Assembly: GCF_900129755.1 (NCBI RefSeq)
Contig: NZ_FQWT01000003.1
Coordinates: 310,001-374,000, forward strand
Direction: 5' to 3'
Source: Chryseobacterium oranimense
Lineage (GTDB): Bacteria; Bacteroidota; Bacteroidia; Flavobacteriales; Weeksellaceae
DNA length: 64,000 nucleotides
Shown: in pieces, positions 45,666 to 54,314 of the stretch
Layout: each line of letters starts with the position of its first letter
How positions within the stretch are numbered: position 1 is the first letter of the stretch
Notes under the pieces: model-generated
The model's input: only the letters and a program-made list of their open reading frames with translations
Databases searched by the model: none
What the model was told of the DNA's origin: nothing
Made by a program: the position numbers and the translations under genes

Positions 45666-46325
45666 ATGGAAATTAAAGAAAATTATACAGCAATAAAAAA
45701 TCAGCTGCCAGCGGGAGTTCAACTGGTGGCCGTTTCCAAAACACACCCTGTTGAAGCCATTCAGGAAGTTTATAATCTGGGGCAGAAAGTTTTCGGGGAA
45801 AATAAAGTTCAGGAACTTATGGAGAAATACCCTCTCCTTCCGCAGGATATCCAGTGGCACCTGATCGGGCATCTTCAGACCAATAAAGTAAAATATATCG
45901 CTCCTTTCATTGATACCATTCAGAGTGTGGATTCTGAAAAAATTCTTTCAGAAATCAGTAAAGAAGCCGGGAAAAGCAACAGAAAAATCAAGGTCCTGCT
46001 TCAGGTAAAAATAGCTGAAGAAGAAAGTAAGTTCGGTCTTGAAGTTGCTGAAGCAAAAGCATTATTCCAGCGATATCTGAACGGAGAATTTCCGAATGTA
46101 GAGATTACCGGCCTGATGGGTATGGCTACATTTACCGACGACGAGGAACAGGTAAAAAGAGAGTTTTCGATATTAAAAGGACTTTTTGATGAATTAAATA
46201 CATTAAAAACACTGGAAACTTTATCTATGGGAATGAGTGATGATTTCCCGGCTGCCATTGAATGCGGTGCCAATTCCGTAAGGGTGGGATCCGCTATTTT
46301 CGGCAGAAGAGATTACTCAAAATAG
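45666..46325 (+). CDS. YggS family pyridoxal phosphate-binding protein
   Basis: 219 residues of the alanine racemase-like TIM barrel. Lys25 in LVAVSKTHP carries PLP; FGENKVQELMEKYP, WHLIGHLQTNKVKYI, LLQVKIAEEESKFG and SMGMSDDFPAAIECGANSVRVGS follow in family order. Proteins of this kind control cellular PLP and have no clear enzymatic activity. The ATG at 45666 is preceded by AAATTTGCATAT. Complete and unremarkable. Confidence 0.95.
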   Translation: MEIKENYTAIKNQLPAGVQLVAVSKTHPVEAIQEVYNLGQKVFGENKVQELMEKYPLLPQDIQWHLIGHLQTNKVKYIAPFIDTIQSVDSEKILSEISKEAGKSNRKIKVLLQVKIAEEESKFGLEVAEAKALFQRYLNGEFPNVEITGLMGMATFTDDEEQVKREFSILKGLFDELNTLKTLETLSMGMSDDFPAAIECGANSVRVGSAIFGRRDYSK

Positions 46326-46342
46326 TATATTTAGGTATAGTT

Positions 46343-46376
46343 TTTGCTAATAATTGAATCAAAAAATCTAAATTTG
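46343..46376 (+). promoter_or_regulatory. candidate promoter of the sigma-54 activator gene
   Basis: TTTG (46343-46346), 22-base spacer, TAAATTTG (46369-46376), six bases before ATG 46382. The spacer is slightly long. Confidence 0.45.
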
Positions 46377-46381
46377 CAACT

Positions 46382-47566
46382 ATGCAAAAAATCCTTATTG
46401 TAGAAGACGAAAAAGCAATCTCGGGAGTACTACACAGTATCCTTTCTGATGAACTTACCGATTACGAATTTGTTATCGCTGAAGATGGCCTCGAAGGCTA
46501 CAAACAGATAGAAAAAGAAGATTTCGCATTAGTGATTTCTGATATCAAGATGCCTAAACTTTCAGGAACGGAACTTTTAAAGCAAAGTATGGTTCTCAAG
46601 CCCGAAAGTACCTTCATCATGATCTCAGGCCACGCAGATATTGATTCTGCTGTTTCCTGCTTAAAAGAAGGAGCGTACGATTTCATTTCCAAACCTATCG
46701 ACATCAACAGGCTGATTACAAGCGTAAAAAATGCTTTAGCCAAAGAAAGTCTTAAAAAGGAAAATAAAAATCTTCAAACTGAAAATAAAACCTTAAAAAG
46801 AAAGGTCAACAAAAAATACCAGATGATCGGTGATTCCCCTGCTCTGAAAAAGATCCAGGATATGATCGAAAAAGTTGCTGCTTCTGATGCCCGTGTTTTG
46901 ATTACAGGACCCAACGGTGCAGGAAAAGAACTGGTAGCCCATGCTATCCACAACCAAAGCGAGCGCGCAAGAGGACCAATGGTAGAGGTAAACTGTGCGG
47001 CCATCCCTTCTGAACTTATTGAATCTGAGCTTTTCGGGCATGTAAAAGGTTCTTTTACAGGTGCTATTAAAGATAAGCAGGGAAAATTCGAACAGGCAAA
47101 CGGAGGTACGATCTTTTTGGACGAGATCGGAGATATGAGCCTTATTGCTCAGGCTAAGGTTTTGAGGGCATTGCAGGAAAGCAAAGTTTCTCCTGTGGGA
47201 AGCGATAAGGAAATTAAGGTGGATGTAAGGGTAATTGCTGCAACCAACAAAAACATGCAGAAGGAAATTGAAGAAGGAAAATTCAGGGAAGACCTTTACC
47301 ACAGGCTCTCTGTGATTGAGATCTACGTTCCGCCGTTGGATGACAGAAAAGAAGACATCAAATTATTGGTGGATCACTTTTCCGGTATGATTGCCGATGA
47401 GCATGGTACTGCCGTGAAGAAATTTGATGATAAAGCGATTGACGCGCTTAAAGTTCTTTCGTGGACAGGAAATATCAGAGAACTGAGAAATGTTGTGGAA
47501 AGATTAATTATTCTTGGCGGAAATACTGTTTCTGAGGAGGATGTTGCCAATTTTGTAAGGAAATAA
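46382..47566 (+). CDS. sigma-54 activator response regulator lacking a DNA-binding domain
   Basis: 394 residues. Receiver domain 1-120 with phospho-Asp54 (VISDIKMPK) and K104 (FISKPI); AAA+ domain from about 150 with Walker A GPNGAGKE (176-183), the GSFTGA form of the GAFTGA loop (223-228) and Walker B GTIFLDEIG, ending in the R-finger region and LRNVVERLI. The protein stops at FVRK, with no Fis-type HTH. It probably activates sigma-54 RNA polymerase from solution or through a partner. No kinase gene is adjacent. Confidence 0.93.
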   Translation: MQKILIVEDEKAISGVLHSILSDELTDYEFVIAEDGLEGYKQIEKEDFALVISDIKMPKLSGTELLKQSMVLKPESTFIMISGHADIDSAVSCLKEGAYDFISKPIDINRLITSVKNALAKESLKKENKNLQTENKTLKRKVNKKYQMIGDSPALKKIQDMIEKVAASDARVLITGPNGAGKELVAHAIHNQSERARGPMVEVNCAAIPSELIESELFGHVKGSFTGAIKDKQGKFEQANGGTIFLDEIGDMSLIAQAKVLRALQESKVSPVGSDKEIKVDVRVIAATNKNMQKEIEEGKFREDLYHRLSVIEIYVPPLDDRKEDIKLLVDHFSGMIADEHGTAVKKFDDKAIDALKVLSWTGNIRELRNVVERLIILGGNTVSEEDVANFVRK

Positions 47567-47591
47567 TTTAATTGAACATTAAATATATTAT

Positions 47592-47624
47592 AAAATTGCA
47601 GTAGCCTTACTGCAATTTTTTTTT
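47592..47624 (+). terminator. terminator of the sigma-54 activator gene
   Basis: AAATTGCAGTA pairs with TACTGCAATTT, followed by eight or nine T. Confidence 0.9.
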
Positions 47625-47665
47625 GACCCTATTTTAAGTAAACTATATATGAATCATAAAATATT

Positions 47666-49021
47666 ATGAACTTTTTAAACAAAAACTACACGAAAGAGTG
47701 CCTTACCCTGGCTCTGCCTGTAATGCTTACACAGGTTGGGCAGGTCTCGGTGAATCTGTTCGACAATATTATTGTCGGAAAACTATTAGGTGCGGATGCC
47801 CTGGCTTCCGTTTCATTGGGAAATGCTGTATTTTTCTCGGTGTTTGTACTTGCACTGGGTTTTTCATTTGCAATTCCCCCTCTGGTTTCTGAAGCACATT
47901 CCAAGCAGGACCACGGAATCATTAATTCTGTTTTCAGTCATGGCTTTGTCATCAATATGTCTGTAGGAATTATTTTAATGGCTGTTTTGTTTCTGGGAAT
48001 GCCACTGCTCTATCATTCCGGACAGCCGGAGAAAATCATTCCGAACACAGTCGATTTTCTGACTATTATGGCGATCAGTATGATCCCTTTCATGGCTTTT
48101 CAGACGCTTCGTGAAGTTTCTGAAGGGCTTTCCTATACCATAGGGGTAACCAAAGCGACCATCATTGCCAATATCATTAATATTGCGTTAAATTATGTTT
48201 TCATTAAAGGACTTTGGATCTTTCCTGAAATGGGGGTAAAAGGTTCCGCTTTAGCAACCCTGATCTCCAGAATATTTATGGTAGTCTTCCTTTATATTGT
48301 GTTGGTTAAAGAGAAAAAAACAAGACGGTATATCAAAGATTTTTCTTTAAAAATTCAGGTTTTCTCCAGAAACATGTTTGATAAAATGGTGAAATTGGGC
48401 CTCCCTACAGCATTGCAGATGTTCTTTGAAGTAACTGCTTTTGCCGGTGCTGCATTTATCTGCGGGCTTATTTCAGCTCATGATATTGCTTCCCACCAGA
48501 TCGCATTGAGTATGGCTTCGTTTACCTTTAACCTTTGTGTAGGGTTCAGTGTGGCATCAACGGTTATGATCGGTAGAAAACTGGGAGAACAGAATTTTGT
48601 TGAATTAAGAAAAGTCGGGATCAACAACCTGAAAATAGCTTTTATTTTCATGTGTATCTGCGGATTGGTCTTTATTCTGGGAAGAAATATTTTACCTACT
48701 TTCTTTACCAAAAAAGAGGAAGTTGAAGTTATTATGCTGGCCTCGAAATTAATGATCATAGCTGCCTTATTCCAGCTTTCGGACGGAGTGCAGGTTACTG
48801 CTTTAGGAATGCTCAGAGGGATCCAGGATGTAAAGATCCCTTCGATCTATACTTTTATCGCTTATTGGGTGATTACCATTCCTTTAGGGTATTTTCTGTG
48901 TGTCACCTTAAAAATGGGTGCTTTCGGAATGTGGATCGCTTTAGGATTGGGATTAACGGTTTCTGCTGTTTTCCTGGTGAAACGGTTTTTGAATATGTCT
49001 GCGAAGAAAATTAAGCAGTAA
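47666..49021 (+). CDS. MATE family efflux transporter
   Basis: 451 residues with 12 predicted TM helices in two bundles (LTLALPVMLTQVGQVSVNLFDN opens the first; MVKLGLPTALQMFFEVTAF opens the second). The paired L-G-L-P starts and the ASVSLGNAVFFSVF segment are typical of the NorM group. It exports cationic drugs in exchange for Na+ or H+. Its terminator is the hairpin at 49049-49095. Confidence 0.93.
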   Translation: MNFLNKNYTKECLTLALPVMLTQVGQVSVNLFDNIIVGKLLGADALASVSLGNAVFFSVFVLALGFSFAIPPLVSEAHSKQDHGIINSVFSHGFVINMSVGIILMAVLFLGMPLLYHSGQPEKIIPNTVDFLTIMAISMIPFMAFQTLREVSEGLSYTIGVTKATIIANIINIALNYVFIKGLWIFPEMGVKGSALATLISRIFMVVFLYIVLVKEKKTRRYIKDFSLKIQVFSRNMFDKMVKLGLPTALQMFFEVTAFAGAAFICGLISAHDIASHQIALSMASFTFNLCVGFSVASTVMIGRKLGEQNFVELRKVGINNLKIAFIFMCICGLVFILGRNILPTFFTKKEEVEVIMLASKLMIIAALFQLSDGVQVTALGMLRGIQDVKIPSIYTFIAYWVITIPLGYFLCVTLKMGAFGMWIALGLGLTVSAVFLVKRFLNMSAKKIKQ

Positions 49022-49048
49022 TATCGATAAATATATTAAAAGTAAATA

Positions 49049-49095
49049 AAATGTCTGCGCGAAATCTTCGATTTCGCGCAGACATTTTTATATAA
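49049..49095 (+). terminator. terminator of the MATE gene
   Basis: AAAATGTCTGCGCGAAATC pairs with GATTTCGCGCAGACATTTT (loop TTC), followed by TATATA. The long GC-rich stem resembles the dispersed repeats next to it. Confidence 0.75.
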
Positions 49096-49099
49096 ATAA

Positions 49100-49312
49100 C
49101 ATTAAAGTCTTCGACTCCGCTCAGACTGACAATGTTAGAAAAACAACTTATTATTAGAGATGCCACACTGAACGAAGTCGAAGTGTAACATATTAACATA
49201 ATGATTTTCAATAGTATTAAACTGATATTTTTAAAAGCAAAATAATGCCTTTGAGGTTGCTTCGTCGCTTCTGAACTTCGTTCGCAGACCTTTAGTCTGT
49301 TCGCAATGACGG
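49100..49312. repeat. dispersed CTTCGACT / TTGCTTCGTCGCTTC repeats
   Basis: CTTCGACTCCGCTCAGACTG near 49109 and its near-complement CACTGAACGAAGTCGAAGTG near 49170 form an inverted repeat. A second block, 49245-49312, reads on the minus strand CGTCATTGCGAACAGACTAA, then GGTCTGCGAACGAAG, with an internal CAGAC/GTCTG stem. Both resemble REP-like repeats I know to be widespread in Flavobacteria. They make the short frame at 49011-49391 a false one. Confidence 0.6.
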
Positions 49313-49816
49313 TTACCCTACTCTTTTCCCTAAAATCTTCAGGCTTCTCTCCACTCCATCTAAAACAGCTACATCTGGCAGTGTTCCCCAATCCTCAAAT
49401 CCAAAATTCCTGAAAAGCCTTAAACTGGCTACATTATGAAGGAAGATAAGGGCTACAAGGTTATTTACCCCGAATTTCGCAGCATTATCTATGCAATATT
49501 TAAGGATAGTCTTACCATAACCTTTTCCTCTGCAGCTTTCATCCAGATAAATACTTACCTCTACCGTTCCGCTGTAAGCAGCCCTTTCGTGGAATGAACT
49601 AAAGCTCACCCATCCTATGGTCTGACCATTCTGATCTTCAAACACCCACAGCGGCCGTGTTTGAGGATTGTGCTCATTAAACCATTTTATCCTGCTTTCC
49701 ACAGAAACATTTTCCATATCTGCCGTTACCATTCTCGACGGGATGGTAGAATTGTATATCTCAACTATTTTTTCCAAATCTTTCAGGTCAGCATTCCTGA
49801 ATTGCAGGTCTTCCAT
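49313..49816 (-). CDS. GNAT acetyltransferase, phosphinothricin-type
   Basis: 167 residues. NADLKDLEKIVEIYNSTIPSR at the start, then GWVSFSSFHERAAYSGTVEVSIYLDESCRGKGYGK with the acetyl-CoA loop R-G-K-G-Y-G, and FLHNVASLRLFRNFGFEDWG. This is the pattern of phosphinothricin/methionine-sulfone N-acetyltransferases (MnaT-like). The substrate may be methionine sulfoximine-like compounds or only a house-keeping amine. Confidence 0.85.
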   Translation of the reverse strand: MEDLQFRNADLKDLEKIVEIYNSTIPSRMVTADMENVSVESRIKWFNEHNPQTRPLWVFEDQNGQTIGWVSFSSFHERAAYSGTVEVSIYLDESCRGKGYGKTILKYCIDNAAKFGVNNLVALIFLHNVASLRLFRNFGFEDWGTLPDVAVLDGVERSLKILGKRVG

Positions 49817-49901
49817 ATTTGTATAGGTTCCGGTTTATTGATGTGCAAAAATAAGAAGCATTGTATTCTTATCAACAGAATCAGGGGAAAAAAGTTATCT
49901 T

Positions 49902-50468
49902 TTATTTTTCTAAATTTTTCAAAGTCCTGTTCAGACTTCTTACTGTAATTCCCAGATAGGCTGCCATGTCTTCTTTGGAAATTTCTATTTCCTGCTGCGC
50001 CTGAAGCTCAAGAAGCTGGGCGAGGGTATGTTCTGCAGCATACAGCTGCTGATAGGAAGCTCTTCTGGAAGTATTCACGATACGCTCAGCAAAAACATCC
50101 AGCAGCAAATTATTCAATGAAAGGTCGGTTTTGATTAAATTCTTAAAATATGGGACTGCAACAGCGTAAACAATAACATCGGTTACAGCTTCAATACTGC
50201 ACAGACAGGGAATATTCCGGATCAGTTCTATTTCTCCGGTAATCTCGCCTTTTCCAAGAAATTCGACAATATATTCCTTATCATTCTCTTCGACAAAGAA
50301 ACATTTGGTAATACCTTCTTTAATCAACATTATTTTGGAAGGTTTTTCATTCTGGGTGAATATCCTTTCGCCTTTGGAAAATGACCTGATGATGATATCT
50401 TCCTTACGTTCCTGTTTCTCATAAAGATCTTCCAGGTAATTTAAAAATAACTGATTGGTCCGTAGCAT
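49902..50468 (-). CDS. Crp/Fnr-family regulator
   Basis: 188 residues. A cyclic-nucleotide-binding-type beta-barrel (FSKGERIFTQNEKPSKIMLI, then KGEITGEIELI) joined to a C-terminal HTH (ISKEDMAAYLGITVRSLNRTLKNL). No Fe-S cysteines of FNR are evident. The ligand is unknown. It is divergent from the HAD gene. Confidence 0.88.
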   Translation of the reverse strand: MLRTNQLFLNYLEDLYEKQERKEDIIIRSFSKGERIFTQNEKPSKIMLIKEGITKCFFVEENDKEYIVEFLGKGEITGEIELIRNIPCLCSIEAVTDVIVYAVAVPYFKNLIKTDLSLNNLLLDVFAERIVNTSRRASYQQLYAAEHTLAQLLELQAQQEIEISKEDMAAYLGITVRSLNRTLKNLEK

Positions 50469-50545
50469 TTCTTATCCGGGACAAATGTCCTTTTGAAATT
50501 GAATTTTTATACTGAATTTTGTCATCAGAAAATTACAAAAGTAAA

Positions 50546-51235
50546 ATGAATAATCATATAACAACCATTGCATTTGATGCTGATGATACCCTATGGGTCA
50601 ACGAACCTTATTTTCAGGAAGCAGAAAAGGAATTCTGTGCACTTCTTGAAGATTATCTTCCGCAACATTCCGTATCCCAGGAACTGTTTAAAACCGAAAT
50701 GAAGAATCTTCATCTTTATGGTTACGGTGTAAAAGGTTTTATGCTGTGTATGATAGAAACCGTTAGCAGAATTTCAGAAGGAACAGCATCCATACAATTA
50801 ATAAACAGAACTATCGAAATTGGCCAGGAACTTTTGCAAAAGCCTATAGAATTACTGGAAGGCGTTGCTGAAACATTAGATGTATTAAAAGGAAAGTACA
50901 GGCTGGTTGTAGCTACAAAAGGAGATCTTCTGGATCAGGAAAGAAAGCTTAAAAATTCAGGGTTACAGGATTATTTTCACCATATAGAAATTATGAGTAA
51001 CAAAAAGGAAAGCGATTATCAGAAGCTGCTGAAACATCTGGATTGTAAACCGGAACACTTTCTGATGCTTGGAAATTCGATAAAATCTGATGTTCTACCG
51101 GTATTGGAGATCGGAGGTTTTGCCGCACACATCCCTTATCATGTGACCTGGAGCCATGAACAGCATGAGCATCATCTGGAGCATAGCAATTTTATGGAGC
51201 TTAAGAGTATTGATGAGATTTTAAGATATTTATAA
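50546..51235 (+). CDS. HAD-family hydrolase
   Basis: 229 residues from ATG 50546. The HAD motif I is FDADDTLW near 9-16, motif II VVATKGD, and motif III/IV FLMLGNSIKSDVLP. The cap is alpha-helical (subfamily I), as in phosphoglycolate phosphatase-like enzymes. Substrate unknown. The frame extends to 50519, but the segment MSSENYKSK overlaps a likely promoter and is not needed by the fold. Confidence 0.88.
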   Translation: MNNHITTIAFDADDTLWVNEPYFQEAEKEFCALLEDYLPQHSVSQELFKTEMKNLHLYGYGVKGFMLCMIETVSRISEGTASIQLINRTIEIGQELLQKPIELLEGVAETLDVLKGKYRLVVATKGDLLDQERKLKNSGLQDYFHHIEIMSNKKESDYQKLLKHLDCKPEHFLMLGNSIKSDVLPVLEIGGFAAHIPYHVTWSHEQHEHHLEHSNFMELKSIDEILRYL

Positions 51236-51238
51236 AAA

Positions 51239-51263
51239 AACTCGTCCTGACGGACGAGCTTTA
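51239..51263. terminator. terminator between convergent HAD and S9 peptidase genes
   Basis: CTCGTCC pairs with GGACGAG (loop TGAC). Minus-strand T-run TTTTTTT after the stem, plus-strand CTTTACAATTTA. Confidence 0.75.
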
Positions 51264-51271
51264 CAATTTAA

Positions 51272-53674
51272 TTATTTTTTTAAGCACTTCTCAAGGAACT
51301 GATCCTGCTCCCACAAAAGATGTAAAATATTTTCTTTGGCAACATAACCGTGCGCTTCTTTCGGAAGGAGAACCATTTTTACAGGTGCACCCAGATTTTT
51401 CAGAGCCTGAAAATATCTTTCGGTTTGTAAAGTAAAGGTTCCTGGATTATTGTCAGCATCACCATGAACCAAAAGTAATGGTGTTTTCATTTTATCTGCG
51501 TTCATGAACGGTGACATCGTGTTGTAAATTTCAGGAACATCCCAGTAATTTCTCTGCTCACTCTGGAACCCAAACGGAGTCAGAGTTCTGTTATAAGCAC
51601 CACTTCTGGCAATACCACAGGCATAATCTTTAGAATGGGTCAAAAGGTTGGCAGTCATAAATGCTCCGTAGGAATGACCTCCTACAGCCACTTTGGTTCT
51701 GTCAATATACCCCAGCTGATCTACCGCATCTATGGCAGCCCTTCCGTTGGCAACCAACTGCGGAATGAAAGTATCGTTCGGTTCTGTCTTACCCTCACCG
51801 ATGATAGGGAATGCAGCATCATCCAGCACAGCGTATCCTTTCGTAGTCCAGTATACGAAAGATCCGTAATATGGGAAGGTAAAGTCGTTCGGGTTCTGGG
51901 TATTCTGTCCTGCTGTATTTTTATCTTTATATTCTGTAGGATATGCCCAGATCAGTAAAGGAAGCTTTTCTTTTTTTGTTTTTCTGTCGTAGTTTGCAGG
52001 CAGATAAAGAGTTCCCGTTAAAGTAACTCCGTCATTTCTTTTATAGGTGATCACTTCTTTATAAACATCTTTAATGCTTTCAAAAGGATTGGCAAAATGG
52101 GTTACTGCTTCTGCTTTATTGGATTTAATATTCTTTTTAAAATAATTCGGGTAAAGGCTTGGGGACTGTTGAGTCGTCAAGATTTCTCCTTTTGAAGGAT
52201 TAAGGATATCAATGATTTCTTCTTTCCCATTCTTGATATTGGATGTGTAGAGCCTTTTCTTTTTCAGTGACTTTACATCCATTTCATCAATGAAAGGATG
52301 CTGCCCGTCTTTCGTGAATCCGTCTCCTATAAGGTAGGTTTTCCCGCCTTTCATATCAATAACGGTTCTTCCATACTGGTTTTTTGCCGTATTAAAATTT
52401 CCCGGGTCACTGTAAACGTCCTGATAATTTCTGTCATCAATAACTTTTGATTCCCCGCTGTTAAGGTCTACAAGGAAAGATTTGGTATTTCTCGTATCAT
52501 ACCAACCTTCGGAGACTACGGCATAATGATCATTCGTCCAGCTTACTCCTTCATATCTCTGTTTTGTTTTAAAGAATGACTTTGGAGCAGCCGTAAAAGG
52601 GGCTTCCCAGGTGAAAATCTCATCTCTGTATTCCGCAGCCTTAGACTGGTCTCCTCCATCCAGAGCTTCGGCAAATACTAAAGTTGCCGGCGCATCACTT
52701 CTCCAGCCCATGCTTCTTTTTCCTGTTCTTACAGATGAAAATCCTTTCGGCATGATTTCATTCAAAGGAACATCGTTCACCGTTTTTATAGCATTTCCTT
52801 TCAGATCATATACGGTAGTAGTCGAAGGGAACCTGTTTAGTGGAACGATATAGGAGAACGGTTTTTTGATCACGGTCGCCATGAGATAGTTTCCGTCTGG
52901 GGAAAAACTTAAACCGGAATACATATCCTGGTCTTTTACTTTTTTAAGGTTTCCGTTCAGGTCAACATTATAAATCTCAGAAGCGGTAAGAACTTCAAAG
53001 TTTTTTTCATCCTGGGGGTTTTTAAGAAGATCCTGGTAAGTTCTGTTTTGCGAAACTTTACCGTCAGCAGTAGAAACAATGGGCCCTGTCGGGAGATCTT
53101 TACTGGCATCTATCAGAGTCGCTCTGTTTTGGGGAAGTGTTCTGATCAGCAGGCTTTGTGAATCATTAGACCACGTATATGGTGTTCCTAAATTCGCATT
53201 CAGGTTATCACCTGTAATCTTTTTGGCTGAAGCAGCTTCCAGATTTACGATCCAAAGCTCCACTCCTTTATCTGTTGTATGGGTAAATGCCAGTGTCTTT
53301 TCATCAGGCGAAAATGAAATATACGTAATCTTAGGATTAGCAGGCAGATTCTTTACCTGAACTTCATTTCTATCATTAATTTTTCTGATCTTCAGATTAT
53401 TGGAATAGGTAACACTGCTTGAAATATTGGTAACCGGATTAATTCTCAACCCGGCAAGCTTCATTTCCTGCTGGTTAAGATCTTCCAGAGTTTTATAGGT
53501 CGGACGGTAAGTAAAAATCACCCAATCTTTTTTGCTGTTCATCAGAACACTCGGGGGTCTTTCGTAATCTGCAAGTTTTAGAATTTCAGCAGATGGCTTT
53601 TGATAAGTAATATTTTCCTGAGCATCATAGAAATTGAGAAATGCCAGAAGGCAAATTGTCAGTTTTATCTTCAT
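51272..53674 (-). CDS. S9 family prolyl oligopeptidase-like serine peptidase
   Basis: 800 residues from ATG 53674 (MKIKLTICLLAFLNFYDAQ signal). An N-terminal WD-like propeller with repeats such as SFSPDEKTLAFTHT is followed by the alpha/beta hydrolase domain. The triad is Ser in GGHSYGAFM, Asp in VHGDADNNPG and His in KEAHGYV. These are periplasmic or secreted post-proline or oligopeptide peptidases of Bacteroidetes. It stands alone. Confidence 0.93.
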   Translation of the reverse strand: MKIKLTICLLAFLNFYDAQENITYQKPSAEILKLADYERPPSVLMNSKKDWVIFTYRPTYKTLEDLNQQEMKLAGLRINPVTNISSSVTYSNNLKIRKINDRNEVQVKNLPANPKITYISFSPDEKTLAFTHTTDKGVELWIVNLEAASAKKITGDNLNANLGTPYTWSNDSQSLLIRTLPQNRATLIDASKDLPTGPIVSTADGKVSQNRTYQDLLKNPQDEKNFEVLTASEIYNVDLNGNLKKVKDQDMYSGLSFSPDGNYLMATVIKKPFSYIVPLNRFPSTTTVYDLKGNAIKTVNDVPLNEIMPKGFSSVRTGKRSMGWRSDAPATLVFAEALDGGDQSKAAEYRDEIFTWEAPFTAAPKSFFKTKQRYEGVSWTNDHYAVVSEGWYDTRNTKSFLVDLNSGESKVIDDRNYQDVYSDPGNFNTAKNQYGRTVIDMKGGKTYLIGDGFTKDGQHPFIDEMDVKSLKKKRLYTSNIKNGKEEIIDILNPSKGEILTTQQSPSLYPNYFKKNIKSNKAEAVTHFANPFESIKDVYKEVITYKRNDGVTLTGTLYLPANYDRKTKKEKLPLLIWAYPTEYKDKNTAGQNTQNPNDFTFPYYGSFVYWTTKGYAVLDDAAFPIIGEGKTEPNDTFIPQLVANGRAAIDAVDQLGYIDRTKVAVGGHSYGAFMTANLLTHSKDYACGIARSGAYNRTLTPFGFQSEQRNYWDVPEIYNTMSPFMNADKMKTPLLLVHGDADNNPGTFTLQTERYFQALKNLGAPVKMVLLPKEAHGYVAKENILHLLWEQDQFLEKCLKK

Positions 53675-53768
53675 ATAATTCATTTTCTACGAAAATAGTG
53701 ATTTTAAGCACCTGAAATAACTTATTTAAGCTATTATTTTTAGAAAATCAAATTTTAAATCATGGTAA

Positions 53769-53806
53769 TAAAAAAGAGCACTATTTCTAATGCTCTTTTG
53801 TTTTAT
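53769..53806 (-). terminator. terminator of the DoxX gene
   Basis: AAAAGAGCA pairs with TGCTCTTTT. The minus strand ends in TTTTTTATT and the plus strand in GTTTTAT. It lies 12 bases after the DoxX stop. Confidence 0.75.
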
Positions 53807-53817
53807 CTAAATCCGGA

Positions 53818-54246
53818 TTACCAATCCGAGGCTCTTTTTCTTTTTTCTATCATATGATCCACTGATACTTTTCCCGCGCCAAAGGCCATCAGAAGAAGAT
53901 AGACAGACAGGTAAATAAGACTTAGTTCTCTTTTTTCAAAAGGATCTGCCCCATGAACTACAAAAGCAGCAATGATCATTGTAAAGATCAGAAAACCCAA
54001 AGAAAACCTTGTAAAAAGACCTAAAATCAGGAGTATTGAACAAACGAATTCAGCAATAACCGTAAGAACAAGAGTCACTAAAGGACCTAATCCTATAAAG
54101 TCGAAGAACTCGATCTTACCGCCTTCCAAAAGCATCTGAAGTTTCGGAAAACCGTGAGAAAGCATTGCAAAGCCTACAAATACTCTCACTGCCAATAAAA
54201 CAATATCTTTAGGTAGTGAGCTGGAATTGGACTGAAAATAGTTCAT
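53818..54246 (-). CDS. DoxX family membrane protein
   Basis: 142 residues with four TM helices, as usual in DoxX: ...VLLAVRVFVGFAMLSHGFPK (start), LVTLVLTVIAEFVCSILLI, LGFLIFTMIIAAFVVHGAD and LSLIYLSVYLLLMAFGAGKV. The first helix carries the G-F-A-M-L-S-H-G motif of the family. Its role is debated; quinone/redox-linked functions and terminal oxidase subunits are reported for relatives. It lies 68 bases after era on the same strand. Confidence 0.88.
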   Translation of the reverse strand: MNYFQSNSSSLPKDIVLLAVRVFVGFAMLSHGFPKLQMLLEGGKIEFFDFIGLGPLVTLVLTVIAEFVCSILLILGLFTRFSLGFLIFTMIIAAFVVHGADPFEKRELSLIYLSVYLLLMAFGAGKVSVDHMIEKRKRASDW

Positions 54247-54314
54247 TTACTAAAAATTTAGAATTAAAGTTACTAAAAATCTTTTAATAGAACGGAATTT
54301 CAGGTGTTTTTAGT

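Noticed and set aside
49011..49391. 126-codon minus-strand frame
   Set aside because: It runs through the dispersed repeats and the end of the GNAT gene, with no family character.
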